Source: Gammaproteobacteria bacterium | GTDB taxonomy: Bacteria; Pseudomonadota; Gammaproteobacteria; Pseudomonadales; Pseudohongiellaceae | Assembly (NCBI GenBank): GCA_029245395.1 | Contig: JAQWPL010000027.1 | Span: forward strand, 1-64,000 | Direction of reading: 5' to 3' | Length of the DNA: 64,000 nt | Shown: piece after piece, positions 25,717-33,760 of the stretch | How positions within the stretch are numbered: position 1 is the first letter of the stretch | How the letters are laid out: the number at the start of each line of letters is the position of its first letter | Made by a program: the position numbers and the translations under genes | The notes under the pieces: generated by a model | Databases searched by the model: none | Seen by the model: the letters and a program-made list of their open reading frames with translations, nothing else | Told to the model about the DNA's origin: nothing

Positions 25717-26652
25717 CTAATCGCGCTGGTGATACAACAGCAGCCCCGAATTATTGGTACGCACCCGCCAGATCACGCCCCGTGAAGCTTCAGTGATGTA
25801 CAGCCAATTGCCATCGAAAGCCACATTGGTGACAAAAGTCCCGGCGTCTTCAGGCAGCCAGATTTTCCCTAAATGAAATCCGTTAGAGTCAAATACACTG
25901 ACATGACCTCCCTGGAAAATCGCCTGATAAATATTGCCGACTTCATCCAGGGCCATGCCATCAGGGCCTATTCCACCTTCGGTATGGGCCTTTACAAACG
26001 AAGTATCAAAGACATCCTGTGATGATAGTGAGGGCAGGGACGTGATGCGCTTGCGCGCGTACTCGCCCACGTACAAATTAACCTCATTGGGAGAAAGGGC
26101 AATGCCATTGGGGAAAGCCATACCGCCAGAGACCAATTGCATAGTGGTGTTATTTCCACCAGGCGGTACATAAAAAACCCTGCCAATAGGTTCCAGAGCA
26201 CCGGAGCCATAAGGTTCAGTGAAGTAAAAACCGCCATTTGAGTCAAACACCAGATCATTAAAGCCTCGAATCAATTCATTCTTGTACATATTAACGACGA
26301 GAGTCACTTCTTTGGTCTGAGGATCAAATTCCAGGATGCCTTTGACTTTGTCAGCAATAAATAGTCGGCCGTCTTTATGATGCTTGGCACCATTAGGCTG
26401 GCCTCCTGAATTGCCTTCCACTGAGCACTGGCCAGCCGCTGACACCGAGAGCAGATTCCCGCTTAACAGGTCAACCACCCACAGGGTACCGTCGGGGGCA
26501 ACAGTTGCCCCTTCCAGAAAACCACCGCAATTGGCAAAGCGTTCTACGATGCATTCATTACAAATTTCGCTGATGTCTTGAATCTGTGCCTGTAATGACC
26601 ATGCAAGAAGTGTTGGCGCCAGAAAATGAATTAATTTGTTCGCATTGATCAT
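25717..26652 (-). CDS. SMP-30/gluconolactonase-like secreted beta-propeller
   Basis: A 311-aa exported six-bladed propeller of the SGL group. Visible strands include DGTLWVVD, NDLVFDSNGGFYFTEPYGSG, FPNGIALSPNEVNLYVGE and GPDGMALDEVGNIY, whose Asn and Asp residues are the usual metal ligands. Members hydrolyse lactones. The substrate is unknown. It is followed on the same strand by an NTF2-like gene in a neighbourhood of small-molecule catabolic genes. Confidence 0.82.
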   Translation of the reverse strand: MINANKLIHFLAPTLLAWSLQAQIQDISEICNECIVERFANCGGFLEGATVAPDGTLWVVDLLSGNLLSVSAAGQCSVEGNSGGQPNGAKHHKDGRLFIADKVKGILEFDPQTKEVTLVVNMYKNELIRGFNDLVFDSNGGFYFTEPYGSGALEPIGRVFYVPPGGNNTTMQLVSGGMAFPNGIALSPNEVNLYVGEYARKRITSLPSLSSQDVFDTSFVKAHTEGGIGPDGMALDEVGNIYQAIFQGGHVSVFDSNGFHLGKIWLPEDAGTFVTNVAFDGNWLYITEASRGVIWRVRTNNSGLLLYHQRD

Positions 26653-26720
26653 TAAAATTTCCTTTTCACCTGTGTTTTCTAACGTGAGATTTTAGTTGGT
26701 GGAAATGTATTGCCTTGATT

Positions 26721-27137
26721 CTATTCCGGGGCTGGCACCACACTCATGATGTAGTGGCTGTCCATGTATTCACGAACCTGGTCTACCTGACCATCGGCAA
26801 TTTCAAAAGCCCAGCAATACAAATTGTCGTATTCAATGCCGCTCTGGAACATCCCCACAGCTCTGGTTTCTGCATAAACCATATTATCTTTGGCGGTTAG
26901 CTTGTGTATTTGTACTTTAGGATCGCCATCGACAAACATGCCCCTGACAGGTGCCAGGAATTCATCGATGATGTGATCACGGCCTGGATGAGCGCCGGCA
27001 CCGGGAATATTTTTTGACATGGCTGTCCAGCAAGCTTCTACAGTGAACATGCTGCGCAGGGTTTCAAGATCCCCAGCACTGAGCACCTCAAAAAAAGATT
27101 TCACCAGTTCTTCGTTTCGTTTTTCGGTATCGGACAT
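26721..27137 (-). CDS. NTF2-like (SnoaL-type) protein
   Basis: A cone-fold protein of about 138 aa: EELVKSFFEVLSAGDLETL, the PGRDHIIDEFLAPV helix and the terminal YMDSHYIM strand. Such proteins are isomerases, dehydratases or hydrolases on steroid- or terpene-like substrates, or simply binding proteins. The ATG after AGGAGAGC is preferred over an upstream in-frame start. It is one of three NTF2-like genes in the window (also at 32.6 and 61.4 kb), which suggests repeated use of this fold in small-molecule breakdown. Confidence 0.75.
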   Translation of the reverse strand: MSDTEKRNEELVKSFFEVLSAGDLETLRSMFTVEACWTAMSKNIPGAGAHPGRDHIIDEFLAPVRGMFVDGDPKVQIHKLTAKDNMVYAETRAVGMFQSGIEYDNLYCWAFEIADGQVDQVREYMDSHYIMSVVPAPE

Positions 27138-27172
27138 AACAGCATGCTCTCCTATTCTTTGGTATGCTTTGC

Positions 27173-27227
27173 TCAAGATACAAGAGACCAGTCACAAGTC
27201 GCAAGTACACGTCTCAAGTTTCAATCC
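27173..27227. repeat. Degenerate heptamer array upstream of the CrtI-like gene
   Basis: Consecutive 7-mers GCTCAAG, ATACAAG, AGACCAG, TCACAAG, TCGCAAG, then TACACG (6 bases), TCTCAAG and TTTCAAT keep a 7-bp phase around a CAAG core. The same type of array occurs at four or more other intergenic sites in this window. It overlaps the leader region between divergent genes. Confidence 0.7.
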
Positions 27228-27263
27228 AAAAAAAATTAACGACGATTTTTCAAGGGGTAATTG

Positions 27264-28841
27264 ATGTCTGATTCGTATGATGTAGTAGCCATCGGTTCAG
27301 GCCACAATGGTCTGGTGGCAGCAGCCTACATGGCAAAGGCCGGAAAAAAAGTACTGGTGTTGGAACGTCAGGACTGGATTGGTGGCGGGGTAGTCACCAG
27401 GGAACTGACTTTGCCGGGTTTCAAACATGACCAACATTCCATGGCCCATATCTTCATTCAGGCCAACCCCCTTATCGTAAATGATGAACTGGGGCTCATG
27501 TCCAAATATGGCCTGGAATACATTCATCCTGAAATTCCCATGATTTCTATTTTCCCCGACGGACAGACCCTGGCCATTCACACAGATCGTGACAAAAACA
27601 TTGCCGAGATCGCCAAGTTTTCCGAAAAAGACGCCGAGAATTATCGCCGCTTTTCAGAAACTGCAGCAGGATACCTGCCGGCCATGGTAGGCACGCTCTA
27701 TACGCCGCCTGCTCCAGTAGGTGCCATGTACGCGATGATGGATCAGAGCCGGGAAGGCCAGGAAATCATGCAGGTGATGATGAAGAGCGCCTATGACATA
27801 GTGATGGAATATTTCGAGGACGAAAGAGTGCGCCTCCACTTCCTGCGCATGGTCAGCGAAAATCTCACCGGTCCGGAAGAAAAGGGTACCGGTATAGGCC
27901 CCTTCATGTTTCTGGGCTGGCTGGAAAAATACGGCATTGGTGTCGCCAAGGGCGGCAGCGGTATGTTGAGTCAGGCTCTGGCGGACTGTATTACAGACCA
28001 TGGCGGTGAAATTCTTACCGGGACATCAATTAGTAAAGTATTGGTATCCGATGGCAGGGCAACTGGTGTTGTCACTGATGACGGGCGTGAAATAAAAGCC
28101 AACGATGCCGTGATAGGCGCAATTCATCCTCATCTTCTGCCAAAAATGGTGGAGGGGTTGGATCCTTTTGTAGCTAAAACGGCAGAAAAAGTGGTGCTGT
28201 CAGCCAACTGCGTATTCACCATTCATGCCGCGCTGGATGAACCGCTGGAATTTGCGGCGGGCGACCATGTGAAAAAGGCCATGATGATCGAATTGTTGCC
28301 AGACAGTATTGATACTCTGCGTGATCATTTCGATGACTTGCGTTATGGACGCATCCCCAAAAACTCACTATGCGCATTGGGCTCAGCAACCAATATCGAT
28401 CCATCCCGTGCCCCTGAAGGCAAAGCCACAATGCATGCCTGGGATTATTGTCCCTATGAGCATCCTGATGGTGGCGCAGCGGCCTGGGACAGACACAAAG
28501 AGGCCTTTGCCGATCATATGATTGCCAATATGCAGCCTTACGTGACCAACCTGAGCAGGGACATCATCCCTGCCTGGCATTGTGATTCACCGCTGGACAT
28601 GGAGCGCACTTCTGCCAGTTTCCAACGCGGCGATATTCACGGCGTGGCGCCATACATGTATCAGTTTGGTGCTCATCGGCCAACAGCGGAACTGGGAAAA
28701 AATGTAGTACCTGGAATTGATAGACTTTATCTGGTCGGACCATTCCAGCATCCAGGTGGAGGCGTTTTTGGCGCCGGTCGAGGAACGGCCATGACCATGT
28801 TTGACGAAATAGGCATGGATTTTGATGCAGTTATAAAATAG
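27264..28841 (+). CDS. FAD-dependent oxidoreductase, phytoene desaturase (CrtI)-like
   Basis: A 525-aa flavoprotein. The N-terminal dinucleotide fold is VVAIGSGHNGLVAAAYMAKAG, followed by LERQDWIGGGVVTREL. The C-terminal FAD-binding block is VGPFQHPGGGVFGAGRGTAM. It belongs to the broad NAD(P)/FAD oxidoreductase group near carotenoid desaturases and isomerases, but no carotenoid genes are nearby, so the substrate is open. It heads a run with a small protein and a branched-chain-type ABC transporter, which suggests oxidation of an imported acid or terpenoid. Confidence 0.8.
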   Translation: MSDSYDVVAIGSGHNGLVAAAYMAKAGKKVLVLERQDWIGGGVVTRELTLPGFKHDQHSMAHIFIQANPLIVNDELGLMSKYGLEYIHPEIPMISIFPDGQTLAIHTDRDKNIAEIAKFSEKDAENYRRFSETAAGYLPAMVGTLYTPPAPVGAMYAMMDQSREGQEIMQVMMKSAYDIVMEYFEDERVRLHFLRMVSENLTGPEEKGTGIGPFMFLGWLEKYGIGVAKGGSGMLSQALADCITDHGGEILTGTSISKVLVSDGRATGVVTDDGREIKANDAVIGAIHPHLLPKMVEGLDPFVAKTAEKVVLSANCVFTIHAALDEPLEFAAGDHVKKAMMIELLPDSIDTLRDHFDDLRYGRIPKNSLCALGSATNIDPSRAPEGKATMHAWDYCPYEHPDGGAAAWDRHKEAFADHMIANMQPYVTNLSRDIIPAWHCDSPLDMERTSASFQRGDIHGVAPYMYQFGAHRPTAELGKNVVPGIDRLYLVGPFQHPGGGVFGAGRGTAMTMFDEIGMDFDAVIK

Positions 28842-28934
28842 ATATCAAATAGTTATCAAATAACTGACAAAGAATTTTATTTTTAGGGGCGCACGACGAT
28901 GCGCCACTTTTAAAGCAACAAGGTTTAGTTCTTT

Positions 28935-29144
28935 ATGAAAATCTATTCCCAGGACGGCAGTGAACTGATGGAAGTAAAAGTCATAGAAAGAGACGGCAGT
29001 CAGTTGGTGGTCAAAGGTAAAATATTTCAGTCCATGCCCATGACCGCTAAACTTCGTCCGGAAGAAGCGCGCAAGGGTATGAGAATGATGAGTATTTCCA
29101 CCTGGTTGTTCCTGCTGTCGCTACCATTCCGTAGCAGCAAATAA
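28935..29144 (+). CDS. Small conserved-looking protein upstream of the ABC transporter
   Basis: A 69-aa ORF 17 bp before the permease gene. It starts MKIYSQDGSELMEVKVIERD, has a KGKIFQSMPMTAKLRPEEA centre and a hydrophobic C-terminal stretch (STWLFLLSLPF), so it may touch the membrane. No family name can be given. Its position between the oxidoreductase and transporter genes on one strand supports a shared function. Confidence 0.6.
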   Translation: MKIYSQDGSELMEVKVIERDGSQLVVKGKIFQSMPMTAKLRPEEARKGMRMMSISTWLFLLSLPFRSSK

Positions 29145-29161
29145 TAATTCCCGGTTAACAC

Positions 29162-30121
29162 ATGGATGCCCTTCAGTATCTGGAAAACTTTCTCCAGTCC
29201 CTTGTAGCGGGACTATTAATGGGTGCCATGTACGGGCTCATGTGTGTTGGCCTCACTATTATTTTTGGTGTCATGCGGGTCATCAATTTTGCCCAAGGTG
29301 AATTCATGATGCTGGGAATGTATTTCGCCTATTTTTGTTTTGCCTGGTTTGGAACCTGGGCATTTTTTGACGGACTCTGGTTTCCTTTCGTGCTGGCATT
29401 GTTGGCTGGCCCTGCCGTGTTTTTATTTGGTGTGCTTTTGCACCGTGTTCTGGTCAATGCTGTTACAGGCAGAAAAGCCACCCAGCTGGAAGCCCAGGGA
29501 CATTATGCTCAGTTGGTTCTTACCTTGGGCATAGCACTGGTGCTTCAAAACGGCGGCTTGTTTATTTTTGGCTCCACACCCGTATCAGTTGCCAACGAGC
29601 TTTCCTACAGTGCCTGGGAGTGGGGGCCAATGATCGGTGATCGGGTCAGTGTTTTCGTCAACCAGGCCCAAACTATTTCGGCTGTACTGGCACTTCTCGT
29701 GGTGTTGATTTTCGGACTGGTCATGGCCAGGACAAGGCTTGGAAAATCTCTGCGCGCGTCTGCTGATAATCCGGATGCTGCCATCTACATGGGCATCAAT
29801 GTGGACAAGGCACACAGGCTGGCCTTTGGATTTGGTGTCGGCATCACGGCCATTGGCGGCGGATTACTGGCTTCCAATGCGCCATTTACACCTTATATTG
29901 GCACTGAATACGTCATCATCATGTATGCCGGGGTTGTCCTGGGTGGTTTGGGTAGTATTCGTGGTGCATTCCTTGGTGGGCTAACGATAGGCATCGTGCA
30001 ACAGGTGTCTGCCACGATTTTGCCTAACCAGTTACAAAACACAGTCATCTTTGTGTTTTTTCTTATCATCATTCTGTTCAGGCCTCAGGGCTTTTTTGGC
30101 AAAAAGGACAGAACAGCATGA
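29162..30121 (+). CDS. livH: Branched-chain-type ABC transporter permease (LivH-like)
   Basis: A 319-aa inner-membrane permease of the hydrophobic amino acid uptake family, with about eight helices. Clear signatures are GLTIIFGVMRVINFAQGEF near the N-terminus and the NPDAAIYMGINVDKAHRLAF cytoplasmic loop that contacts the ATPase. The substrate may be a branched-chain amino acid or another carboxylate, since the neighbours are catabolic. It overlaps the next gene by four bases (ATGA). Confidence 0.9.
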   Translation: MDALQYLENFLQSLVAGLLMGAMYGLMCVGLTIIFGVMRVINFAQGEFMMLGMYFAYFCFAWFGTWAFFDGLWFPFVLALLAGPAVFLFGVLLHRVLVNAVTGRKATQLEAQGHYAQLVLTLGIALVLQNGGLFIFGSTPVSVANELSYSAWEWGPMIGDRVSVFVNQAQTISAVLALLVVLIFGLVMARTRLGKSLRASADNPDAAIYMGINVDKAHRLAFGFGVGITAIGGGLLASNAPFTPYIGTEYVIIMYAGVVLGGLGSIRGAFLGGLTIGIVQQVSATILPNQLQNTVIFVFFLIIILFRPQGFFGKKDRTA

Positions 30122-31884
30122 ACCTTTCTGGCAGCCGCAAGGATTTCCTGCATATAGGCTTGTTTGGTTTAGGCTATTTGCTGCTGGCGCTGCTGGTGAA
30201 CAATTCCTATTACCTGCTCATCATGACCATTGTTCCAATTTGGGCAGTGATGGGTTTGTCGTGGAATCTATTTTCAGGGTACAGCGGGCTGATCAGTTTT
30301 GGTCATGCCGCATTTTTTGGGTTAGGGGCTTACCTTGTTGCGCTGTGCATGGTGGTGTGGAACCTGAACCCCTGGCTGACTATCGTATTGGCAACGTTGA
30401 CTGGAGGAATTGCCGGACTGCTCGTCGGCATTCCCACTTTCCGATTACGCGGACATTATTTTGCCCTCGCCATGCTCGCTTATCCTCTGGCGCTGCTCTA
30501 CATTTTTGAATGGCTGGGTTACCAGGAAGTGGCTTTACCGATGCATCGCGAAGCTCCCCTGGCTTACATGCAATTTGAAAACCAGCACTTCTATATTGTG
30601 ATTGCCTTGTTACTACTGGTCACGACACTGGGCATCACTTCTGTATTATCCCGATCCCGTTTTGGTATGTCCCTGTTGGCAATTAAACTGGATGAGGATG
30701 CTGCCGAGGCTGCGGGGATTAACACCCTGTATTGGAAATTGCTGGCTATCACGGTCAGTGCTGCCATCGCCGGGGCTGCTGGCGGTTTCTATGCCGTTGT
30801 CTTACTGGTGGTTACACCATTGGCCGTGTTTGGCATGCTGGTCTCTGCACAGGCATTGATCTTTGCCATGTTCGGCGGGGTAGGCACGTTATGGGGCCCG
30901 GTGTTGGGTGCCTTCATTCTGGTGCCTTTGAGTGAATTGCTCTATGCGCGGTATGCGGCGGACTTTCCAGGCATTCAGGGAGTTATCTACGGGATGGCTA
31001 TCATCGCCGTGATTCTGTTTGCGCCCCAGGGCATTCTCTGGAAACTGCAGTCCCTGTTGAAACCTGGTCAGATCCGTATGCTGGGTTCCACTGCCAGCGT
31101 AGCTGATTTCAGTGTAAGCCAGGATCTTCTGGTTGTAACACCTCAAGAACATGTCAGTCCCATTCTTGCAGTGTCAGGGTTGTCAAAATCCTTCGGTGGT
31201 CTACAAGCCACCAATGATCTGAATTTTGAGGTCAGGCATGGAGAATTGCTTGGCATTATCGGTCCTAATGGTGCCGGAAAAACTACCTTGTTTAATTTGC
31301 TCAATGGCTTCATACACCCTGACAAAGGTGAAATTAATTTTCGTGGACAAGGCCTTCTTAAGCAGCGCCCCAACCAGCGCTGCGCAAAAGGCATGGCACG
31401 TACTTTCCAGGTGCCAAAACCTTTCACCCATCTCTCGGTTTTGGACAATGTGGTGATTGGCGCTTATGTACATACACGCACAAAGGATGAAGCCGGGCGC
31501 CATGCGTCCGCAGCAATACAGATTGTTGGCCTGCATGACCAATGTGATATGCCAGCAGCCAATCTTACGAATAAGGAATTGCGGTTAATGGAGCTAGCGC
31601 GGGCACTGGCCTGCGCACCAACGTTGATTCTTGTCGATGAAATTCTTGCAGGGCTGGACCCGGATGCCATGCAAGACGTGTTGGAAGTTCTACGCCGGGT
31701 GAGAGGGCTTGGCATTACTATCATTATCATCGAACACAGCATGCAGGCGATGGTACAACTGGTAGATCGGTTTGTTGTTCTCGACCATGGCAGTCTGTTG
31801 GCTGAAGGTATTCCCGATATCATTATGAGAAACCCCCTGGTTATTGAAGCTTATCTTGGGAAAAAGTGGCTTGAAAATGACTGA
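30118..31884 (+). CDS. Fused LivM-type permease and LivG-type ATPase
   Basis: A 588-aa fusion. Residues 1 to about 310 are a LivM permease (SGYSGLISFGHAAFFGLGAY). A linker of about 35 residues follows, then an ABC ATPase with Walker A GPNGAGKTT and Walker B ILVDEILAGLD. The ABC signature LSGGQ is degenerate (LTNKELRLMELARAL), which also occurs in some family members with LTLA-type sequences. LivM and LivG are usually separate chains; fusion fixes one ATPase half to this permease while LivF supplies the other. Confidence 0.88.
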   Translation: MNLSGSRKDFLHIGLFGLGYLLLALLVNNSYYLLIMTIVPIWAVMGLSWNLFSGYSGLISFGHAAFFGLGAYLVALCMVVWNLNPWLTIVLATLTGGIAGLLVGIPTFRLRGHYFALAMLAYPLALLYIFEWLGYQEVALPMHREAPLAYMQFENQHFYIVIALLLLVTTLGITSVLSRSRFGMSLLAIKLDEDAAEAAGINTLYWKLLAITVSAAIAGAAGGFYAVVLLVVTPLAVFGMLVSAQALIFAMFGGVGTLWGPVLGAFILVPLSELLYARYAADFPGIQGVIYGMAIIAVILFAPQGILWKLQSLLKPGQIRMLGSTASVADFSVSQDLLVVTPQEHVSPILAVSGLSKSFGGLQATNDLNFEVRHGELLGIIGPNGAGKTTLFNLLNGFIHPDKGEINFRGQGLLKQRPNQRCAKGMARTFQVPKPFTHLSVLDNVVIGAYVHTRTKDEAGRHASAAIQIVGLHDQCDMPAANLTNKELRLMELARALACAPTLILVDEILAGLDPDAMQDVLEVLRRVRGLGITIIIIEHSMQAMVQLVDRFVVLDHGSLLAEGIPDIIMRNPLVIEAYLGKKWLEND

Positions 31885-32599
31885 GGATTTTCTGCTACAA
31901 ATTGATTCAGTCAGCGCCGGTTACGGTAGTGTCGATGTGCTTCATGACATTTGCATTACGCTTAAACAGGGAGAGTTAATTTCTATTGTTGGGCCCAATG
32001 GTGCGGGTAAAACCACTCTGTTCAAAACCATTTCCGGTATCGTTACTCCCACCTCCGGATCTGTTACCTACAAAAACAATGATCTGCTTACGGTTGAAGC
32101 CTCCCGGCGAGCGCATCTGGGACTTGCCCATGTGCCCGAAGGCAGGCAGGTCTTTCCAGCCCTGACTGTACTGGAAAATCTGGAAATGGGAGCCTTCGTA
32201 AAAAATGACAATCCTGGTTTTTTGGCCAATCTCGAAAAAATTTACACCTGGTTTCCAATTCTGAAAGATAGGCAAGGGCAGGCGGCTGGCACATTGTCCG
32301 GCGGTGAACAGCAGATGCTGGCCATTGGCAGGGGGCTGGCGGCAGAACCCGAGGTGCTGATGCTGGATGAACCCTCCATGGGGCTGGCGCCCGCAATTGC
32401 AGATGAAATATTTGAGCGCCTGGTAGAGATACACCAGACAGAAGGATTAAGCATAATGCTGGTAGAACAGCGTGTAGCTGAGGCCTTGCACTTTGCCGAC
32501 CGGGCTTATGTATTGGAAGCCGGTAAAATTATATTAAATGGTGATCCTGAAAAATTACGCAAAAATGATCGAATCAGGCAGGCTTACCTGGGGATGTAA
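31877..32599 (+). CDS. livF: Branched-chain-type ABC transporter ATPase (LivF-like)
   Basis: A 240-aa ATPase with Walker A GPNGAGKTT, a canonical signature LSGGEQQMLAIGRGL and Walker B VLMLDEPSMGL. The AYGSVDVL-like A-loop region (SAGYGSVDVLHD) is typical of LivF. The ATG at MTEDFLLQ overlaps the fused permease-ATPase stop by eight bases, so the chains are translationally coupled. It pairs with the degenerate ATPase half, so only one composite site may be fully active. Confidence 0.92.
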   Translation: MTEDFLLQIDSVSAGYGSVDVLHDICITLKQGELISIVGPNGAGKTTLFKTISGIVTPTSGSVTYKNNDLLTVEASRRAHLGLAHVPEGRQVFPALTVLENLEMGAFVKNDNPGFLANLEKIYTWFPILKDRQGQAAGTLSGGEQQMLAIGRGLAAEPEVLMLDEPSMGLAPAIADEIFERLVEIHQTEGLSIMLVEQRVAEALHFADRAYVLEAGKIILNGDPEKLRKNDRIRQAYLGM

Positions 32600-32626
32600 C
32601 CAGGCTCCCTAATTTAAAAAGGCAGG

Positions 32627-33001
32627 TCAGTGTGCAAAGCGGCACTGCCAAATCTTGAGACGACCATCTTCTTTCTTGAGAGCGAATGAGAAATTCATTT
32701 TGATTGATTCACTGGACTGGCCTTCGGGTGTATGAATTCTGTTCATGACACCACCGATAAACACGATATCTGAGACAGTTTTTTCATCAGTAATTTCTAC
32801 TTTAAAACTGAAACCACCCTCAGAAAAGTTACTCTCGTAAAATTCGCCAATTGTCTCTTTGCCAGTAATAGGGGAGCGTTGGAGTATTTCAAAATGATCG
32901 TCCTCGCAAAGAGACGCCATAATGGCAGCCAGGTTTTGCTCCTGGACATAGTCGTCATATTGCATAACAAGAGTCTTGGCTTCAGCAAGTAATTCTTCCA
33001 T
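32627..33001 (-). CDS. NTF2-like (SnoaL-type) protein
   Basis: A 124-aa protein of the nuclear transport factor 2 fold: LVMQYDDYVQEQNLAAIMASL, then ILQRSPITGKETIGEFYESNF and paired C-terminal strands (FSFALKKEDGRLKIWQCRF). The enzymatic role is unknown. It lies on the opposite strand between the transporter genes and the binding-protein gene, so it is probably transcribed on its own. Confidence 0.7.
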   Translation of the reverse strand: MEELLAEAKTLVMQYDDYVQEQNLAAIMASLCEDDHFEILQRSPITGKETIGEFYESNFSEGGFSFKVEITDEKTVSDIVFIGGVMNRIHTPEGQSSESIKMNFSFALKKEDGRLKIWQCRFAH

Positions 33002-33347
33002 TTAATACGCTGTCCTTAACTGAAAATCCAAGAATATTGTTGAGTAGCTCAGAGATATCTTTCCTGAATCTAATCTTATAATAATCGAGATATCAATTTG
33101 CCAGTACTAGTGAATAACCAATGGACAGGTTATGAATGCTATTGTTTGTTAGTAAGTGATATCTGGTGTCAAAATGTCTCACTTTCCATCGATAATTATT
33201 AGTGCATGAAAACTATAAAACACTGAATCTGGTTTAAAGTGAGCCCTCTAATTTTATGGTTCAGGTTTTTGTGATGAGCGTGTAGTTGAATATCTTCCGC
33301 CTGTGTACGCCATTATTGCTCATGAGGTTTTTCCACTATTTTTATGA
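33002..33347. other. Intergenic region upstream of the small transcription unit
   Basis: About 345 bp of AT-rich DNA between an NTF2-like gene (minus strand) and the small plus-strand unit. No gene or clear repeat is seen. It must hold the promoter of the NTF2-like gene, but no box is convincing. Confidence 0.4.
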
Positions 33348-33376
33348 TTGACACCAACAGCGGATGTCGGTATTTT
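33348..33376 (+). promoter_or_regulatory. Consensus-like sigma-70 promoter of the small unit
   Basis: TTGACA (33348-33353) and TATTTT (33371-33376) are separated by exactly 17 bases, with a perfect -35 box and a near-consensus -10 box. Transcription would start near 33383, about 32 bases before the ATG of the 33-codon ORF. Confidence 0.6.
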
Positions 33377-33414
33377 CGGTCTTAATTCAACTGAAAATAA
33401 AAGGAGGTGATCCA

Positions 33415-33516
33415 ATGTCTAGTGATATATGCAGGGTTTCAACGGAGATTGGTAGTAATGTTCAATTTGGCCTGTTAGTGACAAAAGTAGTGTCAAAAGG
33501 CCAGAGGACAACATAA
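33415..33516 (+). CDS. 33-aa small protein with near full-length Shine-Dalgarno, or a small RNA
   Basis: The ORF encodes MSSDICRVSTEIGSNV... and ends KGQRTT. Its ribosome site, AAGGAGGTGATCCA, pairs with about 13-14 bases of the 16S 3' end, far longer than any other site in this window, with ideal spacing to ATG. A promoter lies 32 bases upstream of the ATG and an intrinsic terminator 65 bases after the stop, so it is a complete single-gene unit. The message also folds: TGGCCT/AGGCCA enclosing TGACA/TGTCA at 33468-33503. No signal peptide, membrane helix or known peptide family is seen. It may be a small protein, a regulatory RNA, or both. Confidence 0.55.
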   Translation: MSSDICRVSTEIGSNVQFGLLVTKVVSKGQRTT

Positions 33517-33581
33517 ATCTCCCTCACAGAAACTGAGATTGATTGGTTTTAGTGAGTTCCGTTGGAGCCAGACTAATCACG

Positions 33582-33609
33582 AAAGGGAGCCCTTTGGGCT
33601 CCCTTTTTT
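33582..33609 (+). terminator. Rho-independent terminator of the small unit
   Basis: An 11-bp perfect stem, AAAGGGAGCCC / GGGCTCCCTTT, with a TTT loop and six Ts. No other gene lies between the preceding promoter and this hairpin, so it defines a transcript of roughly 230 bases. Confidence 0.9.
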
Positions 33610-33681
33610 GATGGGCCAAACATAATTATTTTTATAGTAGGTAGACGGCTGCTGCCTTTTTTAATGGCCGAATATGCTACC

Positions 33682-33725
33682 TTGACTCTTTACAAAAAGC
33701 GTTTAATTTACAACACGCGTTTAAT
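33682..33725 (+). promoter_or_regulatory. Possible promoter and direct repeats before the binding-protein gene
   Basis: TTGACT (33682-33687) and TAATTT (33704-33709) are 16 bases apart, and GCGTTTAAT occurs twice at an 18-bp step (33699 and 33717). One copy covers the -10 box, which would suit repression by a bound regulator. Confidence 0.4.
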
Positions 33726-33760
33726 CATTGATTGAAGAAAAATCCGGGAAAATAGAAATC

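Noticed and set aside
33415-33516. PqqA-type precursor peptide
   Set aside because: The 33-aa ORF lacks the conserved Glu-x3-Tyr of PqqA and no pqqBCDE genes are nearby.
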